64,000 bases of DNA, taken from assembly GCA_015075165.1 (NCBI GenBank), contig JABTUY010000005.1, forward strand, positions 62,001-126,000, written 5' to 3'. The notes below the pieces were generated by a model. The model was not told the origin of the DNA. It searched no databases and saw nothing but the letters and a program-made list of their open reading frames with translations. This document shows positions 1-10,262 of the stretch, piece after piece (within the stretch, counting starts at the first letter, position 1; each line of letters begins with the position of its first letter). Origin of the DNA: Ideonella sp. (GTDB lineage: Bacteria; Pseudomonadota; Gammaproteobacteria; Burkholderiales; Burkholderiaceae_C). Both the position numbers and the translations under genes were made by a program.

Positions 1-314
1 AGGACTATCGCCGTGCCGGCCTGCCGATGCTGCCGGTGACGCACGGCGCGCGGTTCACGCGGCTGCACGTGCTGCTGTACACGCTGGTGCTGTTCGCGGC
101 GACGCTGCTGCCGTTCGTCTACCGCATGAGCGGCTGGATCTACCTCGCCGCCGCGCTGCCGCTGGGTACGATGTTCATCGGCTACGCGTGGCGCCTGTGG
201 CGGCACTACAGCGACGCGCTGGCGCGCAAGACCTTCCGCTTCTCGATCTGGCACCTGGCGCTGCTGTTCGCCGCGCTGCTGATCGACCACTACCTCTCGC
301 CCTGGATCGGATGA
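1..314 (+). CDS. ctaB: Protoheme IX farnesyltransferase (heme O synthase), C-terminal 103 residues
   Basis: The reading frame is open from base 3 and the 5' part lies outside the window. The first residues, [15 protein letters not shown], are the conserved stretch of UbiA-superfamily heme O synthases. Three hydrophobic helices follow (around bases 81-130, 133-180 and 243-300). The enzyme farnesylates protoheme IX at the inner membrane to make heme O for cytochrome oxidase. The stop codon overlaps the start of the SCO1-type gene (ATGA), which suits a cytochrome oxidase assembly operon. The internal ATG at base 27 is not the real start. Confidence 0.9.
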   Translation, partial: DYRRAGLPMLPVTHGARFTRLHVLLYTLVLFAATLLPFVYRMSGWIYLAAALPLGTMFIGYAWRLWRHYSDALARKTFRFSIWHLALLFAALLIDHYLSPWIG

Positions 315-937
315 TGGACCACGCGAAACGACGGACGCTGGGCTGGCTCGGCACGATGGCCTGGGTGCCCGTGCTTTCGGCGTGCGACCGCATCACCGGA
401 GCGGCGGCGCCGAGAGCGTCGTTCCACTCGATCGACATCACCGGCGCCGAGTACGCGCGCCAGCTGCAGTTGCCCGATGCCGATGGCAAGCTGCGCACGC
501 TGGTCGACTTCAAGGGCAAGGTGGTGGTGGTGTTCTTCGGCTACACGCAGTGCCCCGACGTGTGCCCCACCACGATGGCCGAGCTGTCGCAGGTGCGCCG
601 CGCGCTCGGGCCCGACGGCCAGCGGCTGCAGGGCGTGTTCGTCACGATCGACCCCGAGCGCGACACCGCCGCGGTGCTGAAGGCCTACGTCGACAACTTC
701 GGCGCCGGCTTCGTCGGCCTGCGCGGCTCGGCCGAGCAGACGCAGCAGGTGGCGCGCGAGTTCAAGGTGTTCTACGCCAAGGCGCCGGGCAAGACCGAAT
801 CGAGCTACACGATGGATCACACCGCCGGTTCGTACATCTTCGACACGCAGGGCCGGATCCGGCTGTTCAGCCGCTACGCGGCGGGCCCGAAGGCGCTCGA
901 GGACGATATTCGCGTGCTGCTGCGCGAGGCGGGCTGA
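311..937 (+). CDS. SCO1/SenC family copper chaperone, lipoprotein
   Basis: This 208-residue protein helps load copper into the CuA site of cytochrome c oxidase. A basic start, a short hydrophobic run and the lipobox LSAC (Cys near residue 25) predict a membrane-anchored lipoprotein facing the periplasm. The thioredoxin-like domain carries the copper-binding CPDVC motif at residues 81-85 and the distal His of MDHTAG near residue 170, so all three expected ligands are present. The frame is open further upstream, but ATG 311 sits in a 4-nt overlap with the ctaB stop, and only from there does a signal sequence begin. Confidence 0.93.
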   Translation: MMDHAKRRTLGWLGTMAWVPVLSACDRITGAAAPRASFHSIDITGAEYARQLQLPDADGKLRTLVDFKGKVVVVFFGYTQCPDVCPTTMAELSQVRRALGPDGQRLQGVFVTIDPERDTAAVLKAYVDNFGAGFVGLRGSAEQTQQVAREFKVFYAKAPGKTESSYTMDHTAGSYIFDTQGRIRLFSRYAAGPKALEDDIRVLLREAG

Positions 938-1031
938 GCGCCGCTGGCGGTGCCCCTGCAGGCACTGCACGCACCCACGGTACGGCTGTTGCGCGATTCA
1001 CCTGCGCCGGAGCCGCCGTGCGCGCCCCGGC

Positions 1032-1955
<924 letters not shown>

Positions 1956-1996
1956 GGCGGCTCAGAGCACCTGCGGACTGGTTGGTTCCCAGAATA

Positions 1997-2023
1997 TTAG
2001 CACTCAACAGAAGAGAGTGCTAA
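1997..2023. promoter_or_regulatory. CIRCE operator (HrcA binding site) upstream of rpoH
   Basis: The bases read TTAGCACTC, nine spacer bases, then GAGTGCTAA. This matches the CIRCE consensus at all 18 arm positions with the canonical 9-bp spacer. It lies 42 bp upstream of the rpoH start codon. On the minus strand a possible -10 box TAATAT (1994-1999) overlaps its promoter-proximal arm, so bound HrcA would block initiation. CIRCE is classically found before groESL or dnaK operons. Confidence 0.93.
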
Positions 2024-2040
2024 ATGGATGATCGCAACCA

Positions 2041-2076
2041 AATATCGAGTTGATATTGAATGTGTGCGAACACACA
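2041..2076. terminator. Two small inverted repeats between ychF and rpoH, possible ychF terminator
   Basis: Bases 2041-2057 form AATATC-N5-GATATT. Bases 2061-2076 form TGTGTG-CGAA-CACACA, which on the minus-strand RNA is a 6-bp stem capped by UUCG. They lie 15-50 bases past the ychF stop codon and before the rpoH operator. There is no clear U-tract, so an intrinsic terminator is only a possibility. The first repeat could instead be a protein-binding site. Confidence 0.4.
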
Positions 2077-2090
2077 CTTAATAACTTAAG

Positions 2091-3185
2091 TCAAACATTG
2101 AACAGGAAGTTCATGACGTCGCCATCACGAACGACATACTCCTTGCCCTCGGCGCGCATCCTGCCGGCCTCTTTGGCGCCCTGCTCGCCGCCGTGGGCGA
2201 CGAAGTCATCGTAGGCGATGGTCTGCGCTCGGATGAAGCCACGCTCGAAGTCGGTGTGGATCACGCCGGCCGCTTGCGGTGCGGTGTCGCCGATGTGGAT
2301 CGTCCACGCGCGAACCTCCTTCTCGCCCGCGGTGAAGTAGGTCTGCAAGCCCAGCAACTTGAACGCGGCGCGAATCAGGCGATTCAGCCCAGGCTCGCTC
2401 TGGCCCATCTCAGCCAGAAACAATTTGCGGTCTTCGTCGCCCATCTCTGCGAGTTCAGCTTCTGTCTTCGCGCAAATCGCGACAACTGGTGCACCATCAC
2501 GAGCAGCGAACTGCTGCAACCGGTCGAGCAGCGGGTTGGCCTCAAAACCGTCCTCGGCCACGTTGGCGACGTACATCGCCGGCTTGGCGGTGATCAGGCA
2601 CAGCGGCCGCAGCACGGCCAGCTCCTCCTTGCTGAAGGTCAGCGCGCGCACCGGCTGACCCTGGTTCAGTGCTGCCTGGCAGCGCTGCAACACGTCGACG
2701 ACGCGTTGCGCCTCCTTGTCGCCACCGGCCTTCGCCAGCTTCAGGTTGCGCTGCAGGCCCTTGTCGACGGTGGCCAGGTCGGCCAAGCACAGCTCGGTCT
2801 GGATGACCTCGATGTCGGCGATCGGGTCGATCTTGCCGGCCACGTGGACCACGTTGCCGTCTTCGAAGCAGCGCACGACGTTGACGATGGCGTCGGTCTC
2901 GCGGATGTGCGACAGGAATTGGTTGCCAAGGCCCTCACCCTTGCTCGCGCCGGCCACCAACCCGGCGATGTCGACGAACTCGACGATCGCCGGCACGACG
3001 CGCTGCGGCTTCACGATGGCCGCCAGCGCGTCGAGCCGCGAGTCGGGCAGTTCGACGATGCCGACGTTGGGCTCGATGGTGCAGAACGGGTAGTTCTCGG
3101 CCGCGATGCCGGCCTTGGTCAGCGCATTGAACAGGGTGGACTTGCCGACGTTGGGCAGGCCCACGATGCCGCACTTCAGGCTCAT
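2091..3185 (-). CDS. ychF: YchF, Obg-family redox-regulated ATPase
   Basis: This 364-residue protein has the usual full length of YchF. The P-loop [14 protein letters not shown] is at residues 9-22, and the switch region [10 protein letters not shown] follows. The base-specificity motif is NVAE (around residue 208) rather than NKxD, which fits the ATP preference of this subfamily. A TGS domain ends the protein ([14 protein letters not shown] onward). YchF binds ribosomes and the proteasome or stress proteins in various organisms; its precise role here is not shown by the sequence. It probably ends before the rpoH operator. Confidence 0.96.
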   Translation of the reverse strand: MSLKCGIVGLPNVGKSTLFNALTKAGIAAENYPFCTIEPNVGIVELPDSRLDALAAIVKPQRVVPAIVEFVDIAGLVAGASKGEGLGNQFLSHIRETDAIVNVVRCFEDGNVVHVAGKIDPIADIEVIQTELCLADLATVDKGLQRNLKLAKAGGDKEAQRVVDVLQRCQAALNQGQPVRALTFSKEELAVLRPLCLITAKPAMYVANVAEDGFEANPLLDRLQQFAARDGAPVVAICAKTEAELAEMGDEDRKLFLAEMGQSEPGLNRLIRAAFKLLGLQTYFTAGEKEVRAWTIHIGDTAPQAAGVIHTDFERGFIRAQTIAYDDFVAHGGEQGAKEAGRMRAEGKEYVVRDGDVMNFLFNV

Positions 3186-3316
3186 GGCGGGCTCTCGGGG
3201 TGTGGGGATGCGGAGGGTGCGGCGGCGGTCACCGCCCGCAGGCGAGATGCGATTTTACCGAGGCACCGTCGTACCACCGGGCTGCTGGGCTCCCCGTGGT
3301 CGACCGACGCGGCGGG

Positions 3317-4171
3317 TCAGTCGAAGCGCAGCGTCGCCTGCCCGCGCATGCCCACCCGCAGGCTCTGCCCGACGCCGGACTCGAAGATCGCGTTCATGCC
3401 GAAGGTCAGACGCCCGTCCATGCGCGCGTCGGCGCGATAGGCCGCTAGTTCGGCGCCCACCGCGTGGTCTGGCTCGCCGCGCCGCGGATTGACATCGGGT
3501 ATCGAGCAGCGAACGCACGGCTTCACCAGCCGCAGCGTGATCGGACCCTCGTCGCCCTCGAGCACGATACGGTCGAGCCAGTCTTCGCCGTGCGCGTCGA
3601 GCCCGTCGAGCACCAGGTTCGGCCGGAAGCGGTCGGACTCCACCGGCGCTGCGCCGCGCACCGCCAGCCGGCGGTTGAACTCGGCCAGCCCGGCCGACGA
3701 CACCACCAGCAGCGGGAACGCATCGGCGAACGCGGTGAGCGCGCGCGCATCGCCGGTCCAGCGCGGATCGCAGACGCGGTCAGTCTCCGGGTCGAAGCGG
3801 GCCAGCCGCACCGGCCGCCCGATGAAATCGCTGAACCACTGTGCCGCCAGATCGCCCATATCCCAGGCCGGCAACTCATCGTTCCAGACGCGCACGCGCG
3901 TTTCGCGCTCGGCGCTGTCCAGCGCAAGGTGCAGTGCGAGCATGCCGGGGGCGCGTAGCGCGAGGTCGCTGGCGCGCAATGTCGGCTTGATCAGCGCCAG
4001 CCGCGGCAGCTGCCGCTGCGACACGAAGCCGCCATCGGCATCGACCACCATCCACTCGCGGTCCCACTCGAGGCCAGTTTCGGTGATCTGCGCGCTGTCG
4101 ACCGCGATGCGGGCACAGGATTTGATCGGGTGCACGAACAGGCCGGCCACCGAGACGGGTTGCTCATTCAT
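3317..4171 (-). CDS. MOSC domain-containing protein
   Basis: The 284-residue protein has an N-terminal MOSC beta-barrel domain (VAGLFVHPIKSC) and a C-terminal MOSC domain with the conserved Cys region KPCVRCSIPDVNPRRGE (about residues 219-235). The family includes YcbX and mARC, which carry molybdenum cofactor and reduce N-hydroxylated bases. No ferredoxin domain is attached, so an electron partner would have to be separate. The gene is divergent from the ubiquinone hydroxylase gene 58 bp away. Substrate unknown. Confidence 0.85.
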   Translation of the reverse strand: MNEQPVSVAGLFVHPIKSCARIAVDSAQITETGLEWDREWMVVDADGGFVSQRQLPRLALIKPTLRASDLALRAPGMLALHLALDSAERETRVRVWNDELPAWDMGDLAAQWFSDFIGRPVRLARFDPETDRVCDPRWTGDARALTAFADAFPLLVVSSAGLAEFNRRLAVRGAAPVESDRFRPNLVLDGLDAHGEDWLDRIVLEGDEGPITLRLVKPCVRCSIPDVNPRRGEPDHAVGAELAAYRADARMDGRLTFGMNAIFESGVGQSLRVGMRGQATLRFD

Positions 4172-4217
4172 ACGGCTGCGATTGTGCCGTGGCGCCGATC
4201 GCCTCCCGGGGCCTCCC

Positions 4218-4223
4218 TACAAT
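4218..4223 (+). promoter_or_regulatory. Candidate -10 box before the UbiH-type gene
   Basis: TACAAT ends 6 bases before the ATG at 4230, which would place the transcription start on or next to the start codon and give a leaderless mRNA. No convincing -35 box is visible. Confidence 0.45.
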
Positions 4224-4229
4224 TGGCCG

Positions 4230-5339
4230 ATGCAGGCGGTGGACGTGCGCATCCAGGGGCGCGGCGTGGTGGCGATGGGCCTCGCGCTGGCGCTCGGGCA
4301 GCAGGGCTTGCGCGTGGCGTTGAGCGCGCCGGTCGCGCCCGGCGGCGCCGCTGCCGATGTGCGCGCCTATGCGATCAACACCGTCTCGCGCCGCCTGCTG
4401 CAGCGGCTGAAGGTCTGGGATGCGCTGCCGCCCGATGCCGTGACGCCGGTGCACGACATGCAGGTGCGCGGCGATGCGCCGGGCGCAGCGATCGAGTTCT
4501 CGGCCTGGGCGCAGTGCGCCGAAGCGCTGAGCTGGATCGTCGACGCCGCTGAGCTCGATACCGCGCTGAACCGGGCGCTGCAGTTCGCCGCGCACGTGCA
4601 GCGTGTCGATGCGTTACCCCAAGCGGCACTGACCGTGATCGCCGAGGGCAAGGATTCGGCCGCTCGCGCGGCGCTCGGCGTGCGCAACGTGCGCCACGCC
4701 TACGGCCAGACGGCGGTCGCCGCGCGGCTGGTCGCGGCAGCACCCCACGAAGGCATTGCGCACCAATGGTTCCGCTCGCCCGACGTGCTCGCGCTGCTGC
4801 CATTCGACCGGCCGGTGGCGGCGCGATCGTTCGCGCTGGTGTGGTCGCTGCCCGATGCGCGAGCGCGTGAACTGATCGCGCTGGACGTCGCGGCGTTCGA
4901 GCGTGAGCTCAGCGACGCCTGCAGAGGCGGCCCGAGCGGGCTGCGGCTGGCCGGCGAGCGTACCACGTGGCCGCTGGCGATCGCCGCCGCGTCGCCGCTG
5001 TGCGGCCCGGGCTGGGTGCTGGTGGGCGATGCGGCACACGTGGTGCACCCTCTGGCCGGCCAGGGTCTGAACCTGGGCCTCGGCGACGTGCAGGTACTGG
5101 CCGACACGCTGAGTGCGCGCGAGCCGTGGCGCGCGCTCGGTGACGAGCGGCTGCTGCAGCGCCATGTGCGCGCCCGCGCCTGGCCGACCTGGGCGATGGC
5201 GCGCCTGACCGACGGCTTGCTGCACGGTTTCGCGTCGCAGCGCCCCTGGGTGCGGGAACTTCGCAACCGCGGTATGGGTCTGGTCGACCGTGCCGCGCCG
5301 CTCAAGCGCTGGCTGGCGGCACAAGCGCTCGAGGGCTGA
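4230..5339 (+). CDS. FAD-dependent UbiH/COQ6 family monooxygenase (ubiquinone biosynthesis)
   Basis: This 369-residue flavoprotein has an N-terminal FAD-binding motif, variant GRGVVAMGLALALGQQG. It also has the family signature GDAAHVVHPLAGQGLNLGL (about residues 266-284), which contacts FAD in UbiH, UbiF, UbiI and VisC proteins. These enzymes hydroxylate the benzoquinone ring in ubiquinone synthesis. Which carbon is modified cannot be read from the sequence. The frame is open far upstream across the divergent MOSC gene, but ATG 4230 is the first start that yields an N-terminal Rossmann motif and it follows a promoter-like TACAAT. Confidence 0.88.
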   Translation: MQAVDVRIQGRGVVAMGLALALGQQGLRVALSAPVAPGGAAADVRAYAINTVSRRLLQRLKVWDALPPDAVTPVHDMQVRGDAPGAAIEFSAWAQCAEALSWIVDAAELDTALNRALQFAAHVQRVDALPQAALTVIAEGKDSAARAALGVRNVRHAYGQTAVAARLVAAAPHEGIAHQWFRSPDVLALLPFDRPVAARSFALVWSLPDARARELIALDVAAFERELSDACRGGPSGLRLAGERTTWPLAIAAASPLCGPGWVLVGDAAHVVHPLAGQGLNLGLGDVQVLADTLSAREPWRALGDERLLQRHVRARAWPTWAMARLTDGLLHGFASQRPWVRELRNRGMGLVDRAAPLKRWLAAQALEG

Positions 5340-5408
5340 AGCGGCTGCTCAATGGATGAAGTGCACCTATCCCGGCGCATGCGCTTGAGATTCGACAGAG
5401 GTCCGAAC

Positions 5409-6149
5409 ATGTCCCGACGTTTCATCCAGATCGTGCTGCGTGCCGGCGTGGTTGCCGGCTGCCTGCTGGCGGCACTGGCCGTGCAGGCCGACGAGGCCGC
5501 GATCCGCAAGAACCTGGCGCAGCGGCTGCCCAACCTGCCGGCGATCGACGAGGTCAGCAAGACGCCGATCCCGGGCCTGTACGAGGTGCGCTTCGGCACC
5601 GACGTGCTCTACACCGACGAGACTGGCCAGTACCTGATCGAAGGCCACCTGATCGACACCAAGACGCGAGCCAACCTCACCGAGGCGCGCATCAACAAGC
5701 TGACGCAGATCGATTTCGCGAGCCTGCCGTTGAAGGACGCGATCCTGATCAAGCAGGGCACCGGCGCGCGCAAGCTGGTGATCTTCGGCGACCCCAACTG
5801 CGGCTACTGCAAGCAACTCGAGCGCGATCTGGTCACGCTGAAGGACGTGTCGATCTACACCTTCCTCTACCCGATCCTGGGGCCCGATTCGAATGCCAAG
5901 TCGCGCGACATCTGGTGCGCGCGCGACCCGGCCAAGACCTGGCGCGGCTGGATGGTCGACGGCACCGTGCCGCCGCGGGTGATGGGCAGCTGCGACACCG
6001 CGGCGATCCAGCGCAACATCGCACTCGGCACCAAGCATCGCGTGCGCGGCACGCCGGGCGTGGTGTTCGAAGACGGCAGCCGCTCGCCGGGCGCGATGCC
6101 GGCGGCCGAGCTCGAGACGCGCATCGCCGCTGCGGCCAAGCGTTCCTGA
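5409..6149 (+). CDS. dsbC: DsbC-family periplasmic disulfide isomerase
   Basis: The 246-residue precursor starts with a signal peptide (hydrophobic core about residues 8-24, cleavage probable after VQA). An N-terminal dimerisation domain and a thioredoxin-fold domain follow, with the active site CGYC in DPNCGYCKQLE (around residues 130-133). A second Cys pair lies in the C-terminal part. DsbC reshuffles wrong disulfides in the periplasm and is kept reduced by DsbD. An ATG 57 bases upstream is in frame, but the start at 5409 gives a normal signal peptide and has an AGAGG ribosome site about 8 bases before it. Confidence 0.92.
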   Translation: MSRRFIQIVLRAGVVAGCLLAALAVQADEAAIRKNLAQRLPNLPAIDEVSKTPIPGLYEVRFGTDVLYTDETGQYLIEGHLIDTKTRANLTEARINKLTQIDFASLPLKDAILIKQGTGARKLVIFGDPNCGYCKQLERDLVTLKDVSIYTFLYPILGPDSNAKSRDIWCARDPAKTWRGWMVDGTVPPRVMGSCDTAAIQRNIALGTKHRVRGTPGVVFEDGSRSPGAMPAAELETRIAAAAKRS

Positions 6150-6262
6150 TTCGGCGGCGCTCGCGCCGCCCCCGCACTATTGCGCGGCGCCCCTTTCCAC
6201 GGCGCGCCGCCTCATACCACGGCGCGCCGCGACCCGCATGCGCCGTGCCGCCAGCGACGACA

Positions 6263-8011
6263 ATGCCGGCGATGGTCCGCTACCGCATCGAGATCGCCGA
6301 CCGGCAGGCCCACCAGTTCCGCGTCACCCTCACGCTCGCCGAGCCGGCGGCCGAGCAGGGTCTGAGCCTGCCGGTGTGGGTACCGGGTAGCTACCTGGTG
6401 CGCGAGTTCGCGCGCCACCTGTCGCAGCTCGAAGCGCGGCAGGGCGCGCGCGCGGTGCCGCTGCGGCAGACCGACAAGGCGCGCTGGGTCGCCGCGTGCA
6501 GCGGGCCGGCGGCGCTGCAGGTGAGCTACCTCGTCTACGCCTTCGACACCTCGGTGCGTGCGGCGTACCTCGGCGACGCGCGCGGCTTCTTCAACGGCAC
6601 CAGCCTGTGCCTGCGCGCCGAAGGGTGCGAGAACGAGCCGCACCGCATCGAGCTCGGCGCGCTGCCGGCGCGCTGGCAGGTTGCCACCGCGATGCCGGCT
6701 GTGCCGCGGCGCGCGCGCTGCTACGAGGCCGCCGACTACGACGAACTGGCCGATCACCCGTTCGAGCTCGGTCCGTTCTGGCGCGGCCGCTTCGACGCCG
6801 GCGGCGTGCCGCACGAGTTCATCGTGGCCGGCGCCTACCCCGGCTTCGACGGCGAGCGGCTGCTGGCCGACGCGCAGCGCATCTGCGCTGCGCAGATCGC
6901 CTTCTGGCACGGCCGCGGTGCGCGCAGCAAGCCGCCGTTCGCGCGCTACGTGTTCCTGCTCAACGCGGTGGAAGACGGGCGCGGCGGCCTCGAGCACCGC
7001 GCCAGCACCGCGCTGCTGGCGCCGCGGCGCAGCCTGCCGCGGGCCGGGCTCGGCGCCGCACCCGACGCGTACATCGACCTGCTGGGTCTGATCAGCCACG
7101 AGTACTTCCACGCCTGGAACGTCAAGCGCATGCGGCCGGCCGAGTTCGCGCGGCTGGACTACACGCGCGAGAATTACACGCAGCTGCTGTGGTTCTTCGA
7201 AGGCTTCACCTCGTACTACGACGACCTGCTGCTGCTGCGCGCCGGCCTGCTCGATGCGCCGCGCTACCTGGCGCTGCTGGCCAAGACGATCAACGGCGTG
7301 CAGGCCACGCCGGGCCGGCGCGTGCAGAGCCTGGCGCAGGCCAGCTTCGATGCCTGGATCAAGTACTACCGTCCCGACGAGAACAGCCCGAACGCGACGG
7401 TGAGCTACTACACCAAGGGCGCGCTGCTCGCGCTGGCGCTCGACCTGGGCCTGCGCGAGCAGGGCAGCTCGCTCGACGCGGTGATGCGCGCACTGTGGCG
7501 TGCGAGCCGCGGCGGGCCGATCGACGAAGCGCAGATCGTGCAGGCCGTGCAGCAAGCCGGTGGCGCGACGCTGGCACGCGAGTGCTCGCGCTGGGTGCAT
7601 GGCACGCAGGAGCTGCCGCTGCAACGCCTACTCGAAGCGGCAGCGGTGTCGGCGCAGCCCGAAGCCACCGGTTTCGCGGCGGCGCTCGGCCTGCGCTTGA
7701 GCGAAGGGCCGGTCAGCGGCGTGCAGGTGAAATCGGTGCTGGCGGGCAGCGCGGCGGCGCGCGCCGGTGTCAGTGCGGGTGACGAGTTGCTCGCCGTCGG
7801 CGGCTGGCGCATCCGCCGCCTCGACGAAGCGCAAGCGTGGACGCAGCCCGCGCAGCCGTTCGAGCTGCTGCTGGTGCGCGACCAGCGCGTGCTCAGCGTG
7901 ACGCTGCGACCCGACGCGCGCTCGGCGCTGGCGCAGCAGTGGCGCCTGTCGCTGAACGACCGGGTGGCCGCGACGGCGCTGGCCAGGCGACGCGCGTGGC
8001 TGGGGCGCTGA
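6263..8011 (+). CDS. M61-family metallopeptidase with C-terminal PDZ domain
   Basis: The 582-residue protein has the layout of M61 glycyl-aminopeptidase-like enzymes. An N-terminal beta-rich domain comes first. The gluzincin zinc motif HEYFH is at residues 279-283 and is followed by NVKRMRP. The third ligand Glu is in FFEGFTSYYDD near residue 313. A PDZ domain ends the protein (SGVQVKSVLAGSAAARAGV onward). No signal peptide is visible, so a cytoplasmic site is likely. ATG 6272 is an alternative start. Its 3' end overlaps the next gene by 16 bp, suggesting coupling. Confidence 0.9.
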   Translation: MPAMVRYRIEIADRQAHQFRVTLTLAEPAAEQGLSLPVWVPGSYLVREFARHLSQLEARQGARAVPLRQTDKARWVAACSGPAALQVSYLVYAFDTSVRAAYLGDARGFFNGTSLCLRAEGCENEPHRIELGALPARWQVATAMPAVPRRARCYEAADYDELADHPFELGPFWRGRFDAGGVPHEFIVAGAYPGFDGERLLADAQRICAAQIAFWHGRGARSKPPFARYVFLLNAVEDGRGGLEHRASTALLAPRRSLPRAGLGAAPDAYIDLLGLISHEYFHAWNVKRMRPAEFARLDYTRENYTQLLWFFEGFTSYYDDLLLLRAGLLDAPRYLALLAKTINGVQATPGRRVQSLAQASFDAWIKYYRPDENSPNATVSYYTKGALLALALDLGLREQGSSLDAVMRALWRASRGGPIDEAQIVQAVQQAGGATLARECSRWVHGTQELPLQRLLEAAAVSAQPEATGFAAALGLRLSEGPVSGVQVKSVLAGSAAARAGVSAGDELLAVGGWRIRRLDEAQAWTQPAQPFELLLVRDQRVLSVTLRPDARSALAQQWRLSLNDRVAATALARRRAWLGR

Positions 8012-9300
8012 CGCGGGCCGCCGATTCGCCGCTGCGGCGGCCGCGCGGTTGGGTGCTTCTCACCGCGGTGACGCTGGCGCACCTGTGGCTCGGCAGCGAA
8101 CTGGTCGAGCACCGCTTCGGCTTCGGCGCCGGCGCGCCGGCGATACCGCGCATCGAAGTGGCCTACGTGCGCGAGTTGACGCTGGCGCCGGCGCCACCAC
8201 CGCCGGCACCGCCCAGGCCTGCGCCGCGCCCGGCCCGGCGTGTGCGCGCGACGCCGCCGCCAGCCTCGGCGCCGCGCGGGGCCGAGCGGCCGCAGGTGGT
8301 GGCGCGCGCCGAGCGGCCCGAGGTGCCGTCGCCGGCCGAGCCATCTCCCGCGCTGGCGCTGGCGGAAACGGTGCCAACGCTCGAACCCGCGCCCGTGCAG
8401 GAGGCGGCCTCGGCACCGATGCCTGCAGCGTCGACGCCGGTCGTGCCGCCAGCGCCGATGCCGCCGATTGCCTCGGCGCCCGCGCCGGCCTCCGCGGCAG
8501 CCGCCGCGACGGCCGCTGCGGCCACCGCATCGGCCGCCGCGACCGCAGCGCCGTTCGAATGGCCGCCGTCGACGCGGCTCAGCTACCGGCTGAACGGCAA
8601 CTACCGTGGCGAGGTGCAGGGGTCGGCTTCGGTCGAGTGGATCCGCGTCGGCCTGCGCTACCAGGTGCACATGGAGGCGCTGGTGGGCCCGAGCTTCGCG
8701 CCACTGCTGGCGCGGCGCGTCAGCAGTGAGGGCGAGCTGGGCGAGAACGGCCTGACGCCGCAGCGCTTCCAGGGCGAACAGCGCTTCGCGTTCAAGAGCC
8801 GGCGCTGGGCGATGCGCTTCGATGCCACCCAGGTGCACCTGCCCAACGGCCGCGACGTGCCGACGATGGCCGGCGTGCAGGACGAGGCGAGCTGGTTCGT
8901 GCAGCTGACCTGGATCTTCATGACCCAGCCGCAGCTGCTGCGGGTGGGCCGCACGGTGGCGATGCCGCTGGCGCTGCCGCGAAGGGTGGAGCTGTGGCAC
9001 TACGACGTGATCGACGCGCAGACGCTGACGCTGCCGTTCGGCGACGTGCCCACGCTGCACGTGAAGCCGCGGCGCGTGGCCAGGCCCGGCGGCGACATGA
9101 CGGCTGAGCTGTGGTTCGCGCCGGGGCTGCAGTACCTGCCGGTGCGCATCCTGATCCGCCAGGACGAGGAGAACTTCGTCGACCTCACGCTCGAACGCCC
9201 GCCGCAACAAGCTGCGGCTGCCGCGCCGCCGGCCGCTTCCACGCGTGAGCCGGTCGCGGTGATGCGCGGGCAGGTCATGGTGCAGCCGGACCGGCCGTAG
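7996..9300 (+). CDS. DUF3108 family protein with N-terminal membrane anchor and Pro/Ala-rich linker
   Basis: The predicted protein has 434 residues. A basic start and one hydrophobic segment (about residues 15-32, [14 protein letters not shown]) are followed by a Pro/Ala-rich stretch to about residue 185, then a folded domain typical of DUF3108. The layout is TonB-like: inner-membrane anchor, extended periplasmic linker, globular end. Function is not established for the family. GTG 7996 was chosen because the only earlier ATG (7837) would overlap the peptidase gene by 175 bp. Start uncertain, family assignment fairly safe. Confidence 0.75.
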   Translation: MAGALTRAADSPLRRPRGWVLLTAVTLAHLWLGSELVEHRFGFGAGAPAIPRIEVAYVRELTLAPAPPPPAPPRPAPRPARRVRATPPPASAPRGAERPQVVARAERPEVPSPAEPSPALALAETVPTLEPAPVQEAASAPMPAASTPVVPPAPMPPIASAPAPASAAAAATAAAATASAAATAAPFEWPPSTRLSYRLNGNYRGEVQGSASVEWIRVGLRYQVHMEALVGPSFAPLLARRVSSEGELGENGLTPQRFQGEQRFAFKSRRWAMRFDATQVHLPNGRDVPTMAGVQDEASWFVQLTWIFMTQPQLLRVGRTVAMPLALPRRVELWHYDVIDAQTLTLPFGDVPTLHVKPRRVARPGGDMTAELWFAPGLQYLPVRILIRQDEENFVDLTLERPPQQAAAAAPPAASTREPVAVMRGQVMVQPDRP

Positions 9301-9389
9301 CGCCGTGTTGGCGCGCCGTGGCACCGCCGTGCCGCGCTTGTGCTGCAATCGGGCTTCCAACCGCCGACAACACCCAGCCGAGAGCACCC

Positions 9390-10178
9390 ATGAGCGAACC
9401 GCTGATCCTCACCTCCACCCACGGCGACGGCCCGCGCCGCGTCGGCATCGCGACGCTGAACCGCCCGAAGCAGCTCAATGCGCTGAACGATGCGCTGATG
9501 GACGAGCTCGGCGCCGCGCTGCTCGCGTTCGACGCCGACGAGCGCATCGGCTGCATCGTGGTCACCGGCAGCGAGAAGGCGTTCGCCGCCGGTGCCGACA
9601 TCGCCGCGATGGCCAAGTACGACTACATGCACGTGGTGCGCACGCAGTACATCACGCGCAACTGGGAGACCATCCGCCGCGTGCGCAAGCCGGTGATCGC
9701 CGCGGTGGCGGGCTTCGCGCTCGGCGGCGGCTGCGAGCTCGCGATGATGTGCGACTTCATCATCGCGGCAGACAACGCGAAGTTCGGTCAACCCGAGATC
9801 AAGATCGGCGTCATCCCCGGCGCCGGTGGCACGCAGCGACTGCCGCGCGCGGTGGGCAAGAGCAAGGCGATGGACATGGTGCTCACCGCCCGCATGATGG
9901 ACGCGACCGAGGCTGAGCGCGCCGGGCTCGTCTCGCGCGTGGTGCCGGCCGCGCGCCTGATGGCCGAGGCGCTCGAGGCTGCGAGCACGATCTGCGCGAT
10001 GAGCGCGCCGAGCGTCGCGTTCGCCAAGGAGTGCGTCAACCGCGCGTTCGAGAGCATGCTGTCGGAGGGCATCGCGCACGAGCGCGGCGTGTTCCATTCG
10101 CTGTTTGCCACCGACGATCAGAAGGAAGGCATGGACGCCTTCCTGAGCAAGCGCGCGCCGAAGTTCACGAACAGTTGA
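9390..10178 (+). CDS. Enoyl-CoA hydratase (crotonase family)
   Basis: This 262-residue enzyme hydrates trans-2-enoyl-CoA in beta-oxidation. The oxyanion-hole motif [11 protein letters not shown] and the second one in [16 protein letters not shown] are present. Both catalytic glutamates are in place: one in GGGCE and one in [20 protein letters not shown]. That is the pattern of true hydratases rather than isomerases. An in-frame start 72 bases upstream is less likely because homologues begin near MSEPLIL. It is convergent with lysS and separated from it by a strong hairpin. Confidence 0.92.
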   Translation: MSEPLILTSTHGDGPRRVGIATLNRPKQLNALNDALMDELGAALLAFDADERIGCIVVTGSEKAFAAGADIAAMAKYDYMHVVRTQYITRNWETIRRVRKPVIAAVAGFALGGGCELAMMCDFIIAADNAKFGQPEIKIGVIPGAGGTQRLPRAVGKSKAMDMVLTARMMDATEAERAGLVSRVVPAARLMAEALEAASTICAMSAPSVAFAKECVNRAFESMLSEGIAHERGVFHSLFATDDQKEGMDAFLSKRAPKFTNS

Positions 10179-10202
10179 CCTCCGGCGTCGGAGTACCGAT
10201 GC

Positions 10203-10219
10203 CACCCCCCGAGGGGGTG
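10203..10219. terminator. Hairpin between convergent enoyl-CoA hydratase and lysS genes
   Basis: CACCCCC, a 3-base loop and GGGGGTG form a perfect 7-bp stem 25 bases after the hydratase stop. It is followed by a second GC-rich palindromic stretch (10221-10256). There is no U-tract. A shared terminator for both genes is the simplest reading. The 14-mer CGCTTGGGGGCGGC at 10226-10239 recurs inverted at 11940-11953 on the other side of lysS. Confidence 0.5.
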
Positions 10220-10262
10220 CGCGGCCGCTTGGGGGCGGCCCGGCGCCGGCCGCGCTGAAGCG

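Noticed and set aside
7837-7995. ATG 7837 as start of the DUF3108 gene
   Set aside because: It would overlap the M61 peptidase, including its PDZ domain, by 175 bp. The extra residues are Arg/Ala-rich and resemble no signal or domain.
7408-9387. A 659-codon minus-strand frame opposite the M61 and DUF3108 genes
   Set aside because: The Arg/Gly-rich low-complexity translation mirrors the Pro/Ala-rich linker of DUF3108. No domain is recognisable.
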